Source of the DNA: Lepidodermella squamata
Lineage: Eukaryota > Gastrotricha
Length of the DNA stretch: 64,000 bases
Reading direction: 5' to 3'
Assembly: GCA_047495785.1 (NCBI GenBank)
Contig: JBLDXI010000033.1
Location: 682,001 to 746,000, forward strand
Shown: positions 1-11,582 of the stretch, in pieces
How the letters are laid out: every line of letters begins with the position of its first letter
Position numbering within the stretch: the first letter of the stretch is position 1
Notes under the pieces: generated by a model
What the model was told of the DNA's origin: nothing
The model's database searches: none
What the model saw: only the letters and a program-made list of their open reading frames with translations
Translations under genes and position numbers: made by a program

Positions 1-916
1 CGTTACTACTTTCGCAACTTTCATTCGAATCGTTGTTGTTGTTAGCCGCGGCGTGTTTGCCTCGAGTTGGCCGTTGATCGGCTGTTGACGTCGACGGGCT
101 GGTTGAATTTGTACCGGCGGTCGCTGCCCGAGTTGGCGAGCCGCGTTTATCAGCTGCGCCGGGGCGAGATCGAAAGTTAGGCGAGGAACTAGGCGAAAAC
201 AACGAAGAATCGGCCTGATCGCAATTTTCTGAAAAAATAATCGAAAAAATTAGCAAAACTTATAAGTCATCAAGCCAAATCATGTAGAGCATAATTCATC
301 GGATAAATTTTGTTAGAGGTTTTTAATTACCGTAGAAAGGGGTAATTTTCGACAAAATCTAACAATAAGGATGAAAATTCTGAAATTTGAACGTGAAAAC
401 AATATTTACGAAGGTTGTCGAGATCGTCATCGAGCGTACGCCGCCGGGTTTCGACAATTTCTGCCATTCGATGCGCCGCTGCCATTTTCTGCTGAACAAC
501 ATCGCCCAGCTCTTCCATAGCCGCGGCTAGGTTTCGCTTCAACGCGTCGTTTTTCGTAGCCGTGCGTTTCGCATCAGAATCTTCGCCGTCGTCCCATGCG
601 CAACTCATCGACGATTCACTCGTTTCTTTCATGCTCATACTGCTGGTGTTGTTAGACTTGCCATTTTTCGAAGCATTCGCTAGTTGAGTCTTCAAATGCT
701 CGATTTGTTTCAAAAGTCCTGCCGCCAAAAAATTGATAGGATAAAGTTCAAATTTGAACGGTAAAAATTACTTGCAACATCGACGTCCAATTCACGTATT
801 CGACTAAGGTAAGGTTGAAGTTGATTCGGCAAGTTTTGCATACAATCGAGGTAGTCATCCAGGTACGAAGCTGCGCATAGCTTTTGCACAGCTTCCCGAT
901 TGACTAAATTAGCCAT
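1..916 (-). CDS. ING-family (inhibitor of growth) protein, C-terminus beyond the left edge
   Basis: ING proteins are subunits of histone acetyltransferase or deacetylase complexes; an N-terminal ING dimerisation domain precedes a C-terminal PHD finger that reads H3K4me3. Three exons are visible on the minus strand: 772-916, 410-718 and 1-228 (running off the window). Seen: an N-terminal helix containing LDDYLDCMQNLPNQL and the box IRELDVDVA, then a second helical segment with ELGDVVQQKMAAAHRMAEIVETRR, both matching the ING domain. A Ser/Thr/Asn-rich linker follows in the third exon. The PHD finger must lie left of base 1, so I infer it. The ATG at 916 is preceded 9 bp upstream by a splice acceptor (TTTTTAG). 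The gene lies 82 bp downstream of the RecQ helicase on the same strand. Confidence 0.8.
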
Positions 917-998
917 CTTAAAAACCTAAAAATGCAAGGCGAATTATCAAAACCAATGCATATTTCATCAAAAACTAATAAAAGAACAAAAATTCTCT
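917..998 (-). promoter_or_regulatory. Intercistronic region with probable trans-splice acceptor
   Basis: The 82-bp gap between the RecQ5 stop codon (999-1001) and the ING start codon (916). Read on the minus strand it ends in GCATTTTTAG, a good 3' splice site, 9 bp before the ATG. No room exists for a normal promoter plus 5' UTR. The simplest reading is an operon in which the downstream cistron is trans-spliced. A short 5' UTR cis-intron cannot be excluded, because no matching donor can be assigned. Confidence 0.5.
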
Positions 999-2960
<1,962 letters not shown>

Positions 2961-4222
2961 GATGTTCGTTCCCTAATCCGTCAAGCTCTAATTGAAAAAA
3001 AAACAAAACTGTAAAAATTATCCTGGCAATATAGTGATACTAGACAATTTACGGCTGTGTACTCGCCAATAGCGAAAGCGCAACTTACAATCAACGATAA
3101 CAGACGACCAACTAAGGTGCTATCAGCTTTCACAAGCATCTACATAAAATGCAGTCAGCGCTCAGACTAAGTAATTGATGCCAATATTTGTATTAAGACT
3201 ATGAGGCACTAAGAAACACTACATTGAATTATCTTACTGCGAAGTAATGCTGAAACTAGGAGCCATATAAAATAACATGGGAAGTAGAAAAATCGAAAAT
3301 CAGAACTGCGCAATCAGTAAATCTACAGCACACAATTCATACCACACATAATGTAACACAAACACACCGGCTACACAACCGATAGCCGCAAGGACAACCC
3401 CACTGCACTCTCGCCCGTTCGTCGGCCAGCATCTTGGCTTTGAAAGCCACAGGATTTCGCGCGGGAACTCAAATTCAAAACTTAAAATTAAAATTACAGT
3501 TAACGCAAGCATGAATTAAATTAATTGTTAGAAATATGTTAGCATTTTTAAACTTCAAAACCAAAATTTGAAATAATGCGCGTTTGTGTTGCCTGATTTT
3601 TGTTTCGTTTTCCCCACACCTACATGTCTAGTGAGTGTTTGGTGTCTCGTTTCGTCCCTCCTTCATCCTGCATGCTTCAAACCTGTCTCAAAATAATTCT
3701 TTTGTGTAACACAATCAAAAAACTTGTCGACAGCGCCTTGTCTTTTCGTGAAGAGGTAGTGGCAAGAAAATTGCTAGCTTAGGTTTTAGGTCTGAGGTCT
3801 TGATTAGCTATTAGCTCAAGTGAAGTTGAGGAATAGGGAATAGGTATTTTTTCATCGGCTTTTATCGCCCTGGTCCCTGGTATTCCACTTATTGTTGATC
3901 ATGTGACGAGGACCCAGTTATTTTTGCCCAGTTTTCAAATAGCTCTTCCTAGCGGCGGGTTAAGAAAGCGATCAACAACTGTTTTAGATTGGCAATTCCA
4001 TCTTTTCCTTTGGATTGCCGTGAATTAAATATATGACATGTAACTGACAACATCTTAGCAACCATAACCAAACTAACATACTTCATATTTTTAAGATTTA
4101 CGCTGTACATCAAGGTTTATATGGGTGTTTGGTCTTTATATTTTATGGTCTCTCATCTGAAATAGGCAGATTTTGATCAAAATTCTTTTGTTTAGTAGGT
4201 TTTACCATTTTTAGCTCACCCC
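2961..4222. other. Intergenic region between divergent recql5 and racgap1
   Basis: Divergent promoter interval of 1262 bp. I see no convincing coding exon and no repeat. Just before the racgap1 ATG lies TTTTTAG at 4208-4214, a splice acceptor 8 bp upstream, suggesting a 5' UTR intron or trans-splicing for that gene too. Confidence 0.4.
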
Positions 4223-6638
4223 ATGGCAGTAAATTCGTCAAACGGTTGCTCTGCATTAGCCGAGCTTGACTATCTGAAACGTAGCTACAACGGCGTCATA
4301 GACTACGTCAACAATGGCTTGCTTGGCGATATGGACAATCTCGCTCTTTGGCTAATGCGCTTCAGTGAAGATAAGCGGAAACTCCGCGAAGAAAATGCAG
4401 CACTTCGCTCAGAAAACGCATCTCTTCGTTCGGAAAACGCCGAGTTCCGCGAAAGCAATCGCAAGCTTCAGAATCGTATTCATGAATTCACGCAGAAGGA
4501 GTTTGAAACGAAGAATCAAAAGAAGAAAATGGAACGCGAATTTGCTGCTTATATCAAACGTGTTCGGATCGCACTTGGAATCATCGATCAAGAACGCATT
4601 TCAGGTCTTCCTGCTCGTGAACAAGAATGCATACGCGAGTTGAGCAATGTCACCAACAACTTCAACTCCGCAGCCAGCGTTCGCCGAGCGTCGACTAATG
4701 TCGCTGATTTCGACGAGTCACAGGAAGCCTCGTGGATTTACAATGAGGGCGATCGCGATGCTTCTCGCGACATGATTTGCGACGTTAGCACTACATTTGC
4801 TCCGACCAGTTTGAATCAATCCCGAACCAGATCCGGCCGTCCTTACAGCCGAGCCCCTCAGGGTGATAACTACCAGCAACACCCTATTGTTTTCCCGTCT
4901 GAGGATATTCCAATTCAGCTCCCGCCCAAACCGCCACGTTCCCCTAACAATCGCAGACGGTCCCGATCTACCGAAAACAAGCTGTCCCAGCACGTTGATC
5001 TGAATCCGAATCCGAAGGAAGGCCGTCCGTTGAACCTGGGCCGTCGATCCCGGTCTGAAACTCGCGTTCTGGAGCCTCTTGCCTCCCTGACAAGATCACC
5101 GAGCTCAAGCCTGGCGAAACCTCACGTTTTCGTCCAAGACACTGTTGTTAAATCTCACACCTGCGCTACTTGCCAGAGAAAGTCACGATTTGGCCAAGTT
5201 ATGCTTCGTTGCGGCGAATGCGGGTAAGTAAAAATCTTTGTTATGACTATTAAATGATTTCATTATTCCCTGATGTTTTGTTTCTTATCAATCATCATTC
5301 TTTTGCCTTTATCAGTCAAATGGTTCACACTGAATGCCGTAATGATGCGCCTATGCCTTGCTGGGGCAAACGCGTCAACTCACCAGCCGCGATTTCAACG
5401 CCTCGAATGCGCTGGGGCAATCACCAGGACGAGCGAAATCTGACTAGCTATGTCAATGAACTGCCTCCCTTCGTACCGCCTGTCGTCATTCAATGTGTGA
5501 ATGAGATCGAAACTCGAGGCCTTACCGAGTCTGGGCTGTACCGACTCAGTGGCTCTTTGGCTGAAATTCGCGACTTGAAGAAACAAGTCTACCAGGGCAA
5601 GGCTCCGCCTAATTTGTCGCTCATTCGCGATATCAACGTCATCACCGGGTTGTTGAAAGATTTTTTGAATAATTTGCCCGATCCAGTTATTCCTAACGCT
5701 GTTCGTCAGGAATTTGTGAATGCTCTTGGTAATAATTAAATTTAATCGTAACATTAGTTTTTAATCGATTGATTATTTCGTAGATCTTGATGCCAACCAG
5801 CAGACTAGTCGTTTCAAGGACCTTGTTAAGAACATGACCGATGCTCACCATGATACGCTGGTTTACCTTCTTCTGCACCTTCAACGCGTTGCTGCTGCTC
5901 CGGCGACGAATATGCCGGTGAAAAATCTCGCCCGCGTTCTGGCGCCGACCCTCTTCGGGCCTTGCTCCAACCAAAACTCAGTTGCTGCTACTCGAGATGC
6001 CGAACTTATTTCTGCGGTAAGGATTCTCCTTTTGACTTCTTCTAAGCCACATTTCAGCATATAAAGGGAACAAAATAGGGACTCAAATGTGTAACAACTT
6101 TGTCAAATACAATTGAATTATTTACTCAATCTTATATTCTTGGCTATTCGAAGATTCACCAGAAAGGAAAATTATTTTTGATTTGCCTTGGGTTGGATAA
6201 AAATGAATCATTCGGTCGAAAATACAGTGTTTGTCACCAATTTGTCACCAATTCGTACTTTTAAAAATTGTGAATTTCTTGATGCAAAATTTTTGATTTT
6301 TTAATTTTTTAATTTAAAAATAACAGCGTAATTAAACAATTTTTTACTCTTTTTAGGCTCTTGAGATTTTGCTGAGTATTCCTAACGAGTACTGGCTGAA
6401 GCAGTTGCGCCTCGAATCGAAGTCCCTGTACCCTAAAACCCCGACAGGTGCCCGGCCGCCGCTCGCCGAAACCGAAAGCAGCAGTTCAAACGGCGAAGAG
6501 TACACGCGGAACAACTCAACAAACAGCGCAGTTGGCCACACGGTGCGTTCGTTCTTCTCCCGGCCAGAATCGTCGCAACAAACTCGCATGTTTTCATCTG
6601 CAAATCCGTCGAAAAAATCGCGGAAAGAAAACCGATGA
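4223..6638 (+). CDS. racgap1: Rac GTPase-activating protein 1 (MgcRacGAP/CYK-4), centralspindlin subunit
   Basis: RacGAP1 dimerises with kinesin-6 (MKLP1) to form centralspindlin, which bundles the midzone and positions RhoA activation during cytokinesis. Exons 4223-5223, 5316-5728, 5784-6016, 6357-6638; 642 residues, close to the 632 of human RACGAP1. Seen: an N-terminal coiled coil (about 45-115, repeated LRSENA heptads), a basic/proline region with PPKPPRSP and RSRS motifs, a C1 domain (about 297-352; H-X12-C-X2-C... C-X2-C... H-X2-C pattern split by intron 1) and a RhoGAP domain (about 370-560). The RhoGAP domain has the arginine-finger segment GLYRLSGS and the LLKDFLNNLPDP helix. The C-terminus is a Ser/Arg-rich tail. 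The family assignment is firm; Rac versus Rho preference cannot be seen. Confidence 0.95.
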
Positions 6639-6825
6639 AACGCGTAGTCATTGTTCATTTTTTAGTAAAAAAACAACAAAAAACAGGCTTGCTTGCTTTT
6701 CTCTGATTGTTAGCCGATTTTTTGTATGCTAGACTGCCTTAGCCACCTTTACTTATATTATACCGCTTTTTTGTTTTTATTTATGACATATACTTATACC
6801 CGATACTAATTGCTTTGAAGCGCCA

Positions 6826-6831
6826 AATAAA
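6826..6831 (+). terminator. Poly(A) signal of racgap1
   Basis: AATAAA 188 bp after the racgap1 stop codon, in otherwise non-coding AT-rich sequence (6639-6950). It is also close to the opposing 3' end of the ammonium transporter gene (6951), so the two genes converge here. Confidence 0.6.
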
Positions 6832-6950
6832 GTGAAGCCTGCTTGTAATCTAAAAAATTTTTTATTATAAAATTCGTTTAAAAAAAATGGGTGATACGAG
6901 ATTATAAAATTCACCGGAGACAAATAATGATTCATCATTAATTTTGATGT

Positions 6951-8341
6951 TTAAATGTGCCCACTCGCACATGTTGTTGGGCAACTGTCGTCTTTTGTCG
7001 AGTCACTTTCGCATCGGCATGAATTTCGTTTTGCGGAGAACGTGCTGAGTCTAGCGACGGTTAATTCGAGTTCCGGGTAGGCCGGTTCATGGCCGTGAGC
7101 TTCGTCCATTCCGATTTCTTCGGCGTCGTTATTCGCTCCGTCGAATGATGGAAGAGTTTTTGGAATGGGCGACGTCATTCGGAGTAGCTTGAAGTACCGC
7201 AGAATGGCGCATATGACCAGGGTGTGTACAAATGACCAGGCGAAAATGACCACAGCTCCGACTATTTGCCAGCCCAAGAACTGAAAAAACACGAAACAAT
7301 AAAATCCTCGGAAAATGTGTTTCCACAAATTGTCAGAAAAATTCGCATTTTCAGGAGAATTAATTTGATTTTGATAGATAAGAGTCAAAATGCTAAAATG
7401 GTGGATTGAGTTGGGTGCCGTTGGATAGCCTGTGCGAAAAGCGGATAGCCCGAGCTTTTTGAAAATATTTTATTTCCTCATGATTCTTGCTTCAATTTAG
7501 GCCCAGATGCATCGTTTTAGCAGCAGATCGATGTCTATTATAGACAACCAGGTTTGCCTTTTCTTGGGCTTTCCAACAGTACCCCACTCAAAGGGTCTTT
7601 ACTGAGCCACCTTCGTGATTTGCCATGCCTGATTCGCCTCATTTTGACAGTTCAAAGTAATTAAACTTACGAGTGCAGATCGAATGTTCCAATGATAAAA
7701 TATTCCAATTCCAGGGTGCAGCAAAGCCGTAGCGATCAGACCGGTTAGTCCTCCACCGAGATGAACTATAGGGCATTTTTTAGATTTTTCCTTAAGATGT
7801 GATTTTCCTATCATACCTCCAACAGCATCAACAGGATCGTCCAGTTTCATCTTGGCAACGAGCCAAGACACGAAAATGTAGACTAGGCCAGCAACGCATC
7901 CGATGGCTACTGAGGCCCAAGTTGTCAAAACATCACACCCAGCACATATCGCCACCTAAATGTATTATTTCTTCAATTTTTAACCTCAAATAAAGTTGGG
8001 AAGAAAACCATACGTTTCCGGCTAAACTGCCGCACAGCGGCGGTAATAGTGGGAATTTCCGCGTTCGCCTTTCGTAAGATAAGTTTAATAACTCAATTTG
8101 CGTGGCGCGGTGAAAAAATTACCAGAATGCAAAAATGGCTACCGAGAGCATTCCACCAGCTCCAGCCAGCCTATTTTTGGAAAATATGAGACATATATCG
8201 AAAAATGGCAATGACAAACATGGTATTAGTCGCGGCGTAACCAATAGCATAAGAATCTCCCATCGCATCAACGTGAAGCTGCGAACCAGCGTTGAAGGCC
8301 ACAAAGCCTGTTGATAGGATTAAACACCCTAGCGCTGCTAG
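6951..8341 (-). CDS. Ammonium transporter (AMT/Rh superfamily), 5' half missing
   Basis: Membrane NH3/NH4+ transporter of the AMT type. Six exons remain: 8193-8341, 8123-8170, 8014-8068, 7817-7955, 7671-7765, 6951-7280, together about 271 residues. Seen: the TM segment ILSTGFVAFNAGSQL, the AITAGCDV-like signature as VAICAGCDVLTTWAS, DDPVDAVGVHLGGGLTGLIA (exon junction inside), and GWQIVGAVVIFAWSF, followed by a cytoplasmic tail with clustered Ser/Cys. AMT proteins have 11 TM helices over about 450 residues, so about 200 N-terminal residues are absent. The next exon should lie to the right, but the intron beginning at 8342 runs only 31 bp before the palindromic element starts at 8373. Remaining frames and splice sites are intact, so the loss is recent or an assembly effect. 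Confidence 0.85.
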
Positions 8342-8394
8342 CTGAAAATGTATTAAAAATTCAGATTTGTTCAGTAGTAAGGATGGGAACTTTG

Positions 8395-8574
8395 GATCAG
8401 TAATAGCAGTACGGCGATTTTTACTATAGCCGTTTGGTATAAATATACGCAATTTGCGATCAGTAATGGCAGTACGGCGATTTTTACTATACCCGTTTGG
8501 TATAAATATACGCAATTTGGGGATGAGTAATAGCAGTACGGCGATTTGTACTATAGCCGCTTCTTGTCAATATA
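8395..8574 (+). repeat. Terminal tandem repeats, left end of element
   Basis: Two full 63-bp units (8395-8457, 8458-8520), starting GATCAGTAATRGCAGTACGG and ending in a TATAAATATACGCAATTTG segment, plus a third diverged, truncated unit (about 8521-8574). They lie 22 bp inside the element end and mirror those in the right arm. Likely part of the terminal inverted repeat and replication origin of the parent element; this role is inferred from position. Confidence 0.75.
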
Positions 8575-8825
8575 CCTTCGTTTTAACCCACTGCTATGAT
8601 TTCACCTAACTAAAATAAACAAATCTTCGTTTTTTCACCTGTTATGAGCTAAACTAATCATTTTTACACTGCTTCTTTAGTGCAGCTGCAATAGAGCCCT
8701 TTTTCATTCACACAAACACTTTTTATTAGTCTTAACGTTTCAAGCAATGAATTTATAGCTGGGATAAGTCTTATCAGTTTTTCTATTCATTTGTTCAGAG
8801 ATTTGTAGCGGCTTGATTGGAGGGG

Positions 8826-9329
8826 TTAACGTCCAGATGAACCGAATCCGTTATCGCCACGGGTCGAATTTGCTGCTAGAGCGTTTTTCAATGGCCCCGT
8901 TACCGTTACTGCAGATTCTAAGCGACCATATTTTAAACACACCAACTGGGTAATACGGTCGCCTATTTTAATCTTGTAAGGTGTTTTGCTGTTGTTTGCA
9001 AGGCAGACTACGATTTTTCCGGTGTAGTCGGCGTCTTTAATTCATGAAAAATACAGATATTCATTAGTAATTTTCATTATTATTTGCTTCTTACCTATTA
9101 CTCCAGCGACCGTATCGATTCCATGGTTGATGCTCATTCCTGATCGACTGAATAGTTGTCCATAATATCCTCGTGGTAAACAGATTTTAATATCAGTTTG
9201 AATCAGTCCCCTGGTTCCAGGTTGCAGTGTCGTCTCTTCTGCTGAATAGATGTCCCAACCCACAGAGCCTTTAGTATGCTTTGTCGGTTCTTTAGCTTTG
9301 TTACTTGTTAGCTCTACCTTCAGCTTCAT
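8826..9329 (-). CDS. dut: Element-encoded dUTPase (left arm)
   Basis: Trimeric dUTP pyrophosphatase, which hydrolyses dUTP to dUMP and so limits uracil incorporation during replication. Two exons (9095-9329 and 8826-9034) flank a 60-bp intron; 147 residues, the normal size for the family. All five motifs are recognisable: GSVGWDIYSAEE (motif I), LFSRSGMSINHG (motif II), GVID-DYTG (motif III, formed across the splice junction), GDRITQLV (motif IV) and the glycine-rich C-terminal RGDNGFGSSG (motif V). It points outward, towards the element end, divergently from the kinase gene. An identical copy lies in the right arm. Confidence 0.92.
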
Positions 9330-9721
9330 ATTTTATAATTTATATTGTTACTGAGGTTCGATTTTTATGTGAGCGGCTACCTCCTTTCAGGCATATTGTT
9401 TTTGTAATTCAATCTTCCTTAAAAATGCATTAGGGCCTTTAGCTCTGTTGACCCCTCAGTGCTGGCTTTAATGCTTTTCATCAAAGATTCTTGGTATTGT
9501 ATACATCCTCCTTAATTGCTGTCGGTAATTCAATAAGAAAACATCATGTCAATAAATCTTATACATCCTCCCTAATTAAACAATGCGATTTTTTACTTAT
9601 CAAAATAAAAAGCAATTAGGATTTTTTACCCTTTACGGTGTAATTACCTTAAACAATTCAAACAAAACATCTCCCTGTTTTTTCCTTTTATGGAAATATC
9701 ACTCAGACTATTTAAGAGAGA

Positions 9722-9757
9722 TGCTTCAAGAATACACTTAGCATATTTCTTGAAGCA
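9722..9757. promoter_or_regulatory. Inverted repeat in dUTPase/kinase divergent promoter (left arm)
   Basis: TGCTTCAAGAA (9722-9732) and TTCTTGAAGCA (9747-9757) form an 11-bp perfect inverted repeat with a 14-bp spacer. It ends 6 bp before the kinase ATG (9764). It could be an operator-like protein site or an RNA hairpin in the leader. Two ATACATCCTCC repeats occur upstream at 9501 and 9561. The function is inferred from position only. Confidence 0.4.
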
Positions 9758-9763
9758 AGCTGG

Positions 9764-10528
9764 ATGCATCCTAAAGTCTACCATTTCGGCATAGTCGGCA
9801 ACATTGGGGCGTAAGTCTCATATACTCCACCGAATAGAATTCTATTTAAAGTCTCTTGTTTTAGCGGGAAATCAACCTTAATCGAGGGTCTCACTAATCT
9901 ACCTTCACTCAACCGTAAACTTCAGGGATATACCGCGTGGCCAATTTGCGAGCCTGTTCATCGTTGGGAGTCCTTTACTGATGACGATAAAACTAACATT
10001 TTGAAAGATTACTATCAGATGAAAAATGCGTTCAACTTTCAAATTGTAGCCACGAGTGATATGTGCGGCCTTTATTCAGCCCCTAACCACAAACCTGAAA
10101 TCTACGGGGCGCATACTATCGTTCTGCATGATCGAACGCCCTTCTGTTCTAAAAACGTCTTTATCCCATGTGCGTATGCATCCAAGCGCATAAATTCTAT
10201 CGAATATCACGCTCTCATGAATTTGTATGATAATTTCGAGCCGAATTTTGTAAAAACTGAAGCTATTATTTACTTGCGCTCCTCTCCCCAAATAGCTTGT
10301 CAAAGAGCCGTAGCTAGAGCTCGGGGTTCTGAAATGCTATTATCACTGGATTATTTACGCCTCGTACATGAGTTTCATGAAAAAATGTGTACTGTTGAGA
10401 CTACAAACAAATCCCTACCATGTCCCGTGCTTGTTATCGACACTGATAATTTGAATGCCTCTGAGGTTCTAAAGCAAGCTTCTCAGTATGTTGCCTCTCT
10501 TATCACGCCTGTAATCTCTCAGACTTGA
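9764..10528 (+). CDS. Element-encoded deoxynucleoside kinase (left arm)
   Basis: Phosphorylates deoxynucleosides for dNTP salvage, a common accessory function of DNA viruses. Exon 1 (9764-9810) and exon 2 (9865-10528) are separated by a 54-bp intron; 236 residues. Splicing completes the Walker A P-loop near residues 11-18. Further dNK signatures are CEPVHRW (the EPV..W substrate-pocket box), HDRTPFCSKNVF (equivalent of the DRS/ERS motif), IIYLRSSPQIACQR and the lid-region arginines in RARGS, followed by LSLDYLRLVHEFHE. It resembles the insect-type dNK/TK2 family rather than herpesvirus TK. It is followed 7 bp later by the RING gene, which suggests one compact transcript or closely packed early genes. 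Confidence 0.9.
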
Positions 10529-10535
10529 ATCCTCA

Positions 10536-10901
10536 TTGATGGATCCAACAAGACTTGTGCTCTCGAACAGCCAGATTTTAGACGCTGAATCTTTGCAATG
10601 TCCAATTTGTTTATCTATCCTACTTAATCCTATTCAAACGCGCCCCTGTGGCCATTTATTTTGTACTAAATGTGTTCTCGCTATTTTTCAAAATTCAGCT
10701 CGAACAGTATGTTGCTGTCCACTTTGCCGCGAATCATTAACAGGGAAAGATTTCGTTAAACCCCCTGTAATTTTATCGAACATTATCTCGAATTTGATTT
10801 ACAAATGCCAATATTCTGATAAAGGCTGTCCCATTACTCTAACTTATGACCTCATTTTTGGGCATGAAAAGTTATGCCAATATAAAGAACCCATCCCTTA
10901 A
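10536..10901 (+). CDS. Element-encoded RING-finger protein with TRAF-like zinc motif (left arm)
   Basis: Small (121 aa) probable E3 ubiquitin ligase. Seen: a C3HC4 RING at about residues 21-65 with CPICLSIL, CGHLFC-KC and CPLCRESL. A second Cys/His stretch (YKCQYSDKGCPITL... HEKLCQY, about 87-116) looks like the start of a TRAF-type zinc finger, the arrangement found in RING-TRAF ligases. Many large DNA viruses encode such RING proteins to redirect host ubiquitination; the target here is unknown. Single exon, ATG 7 bp after the kinase stop. Confidence 0.85.
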   Translation: MMDPTRLVLSNSQILDAESLQCPICLSILLNPIQTRPCGHLFCTKCVLAIFQNSARTVCCCPLCRESLTGKDFVKPPVILSNIISNLIYKCQYSDKGCPITLTYDLIFGHEKLCQYKEPIP

Positions 10902-10943
10902 AGTTTTACATTCTTATTTCATTAGATTTAATTTTCAATAATC

Positions 10944-11465
10944 ATGGCTGAGGCGATAGTAGAATCTGCTAACCAGACAGTCAATCATCACATGTCTAGT
11001 AACTTGGTCATTCAACAGCATCCTCAGGATTCTAATCTCATCTACATAATGACTGATCGCAAAGATAAGAACGATAAGCCTAAAAAACTCGCCTTTAGAC
11101 AAGACGAATTTCTTAGCCAGTTCGTTCCTTATTTTCGACCGCCGAATGATGCTTGGGTTGCTCAGGCTCAACTTGCCCTGCTATCTCACAACACAGGCTT
11201 TAAATTTTCGATGCATGAATGCAAAATTGAAGTCTGTGTCTTTGTGCCATCATTTTCACCGATTCTTATAGATATACGCAGGTTTTATCTGGATGCTAAA
11301 GGTATTTACTTCAAATTTACAGTAATAGCAATCTTTTTATGATTTAACTTTTTAGGAAATAAACAACCCTCAAGACAAGGAGTCTCTCTTGATGCAGCTC
11401 AGTTTCAAGACCTTGCAACTGGGGTGTTAACTGTTGCAGCGATGATTGAAACAGCCAATGAATAA
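10944..11465 (+). CDS. Element-encoded PC4/Sub1-like ssDNA-binding protein (left arm)
   Basis: Two exons (10944-11301, 11356-11465) with a 54-bp intron; 155 residues. The C-terminal half (about 95-145) matches the PC4/p15 transcriptional coactivator fold: ILIDIRRFYLDAKG corresponds to the VLIDIREYWMDPEG strand-turn of PC4, and after splicing a SRQGVSLD segment corresponds to its GRKGISL segment. The N-terminal 90 residues are not recognised. PC4 binds ssDNA and melted promoters, so a role in element replication or late transcription is plausible. Identification rests on a short conserved block and is my inference. Confidence 0.65.
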
Positions 11466-11582
11466 GCTAACACAAAACTTGACTAAAATGACTTACTGAA
11501 TATTTATTTCAATCTATCCTTGTAATAAAGTTTTACCTCTTCCCAAATTCGATCAATTTTAAATTTTTAATCTTAGATTGTT

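Noticed and set aside
3300-3512. Minus-strand open frame in the recql5-racgap1 interval
   Set aside because: No homology, low-complexity composition and no splice support; treated as chance.
8458-8515. Repetitive open frame encoding IFIPNGYSKNRR repeats in the element terminus
   Set aside because: It is a translation of the 63-bp terminal tandem repeats and runs out of the element into host intron sequence; no start context or homology.
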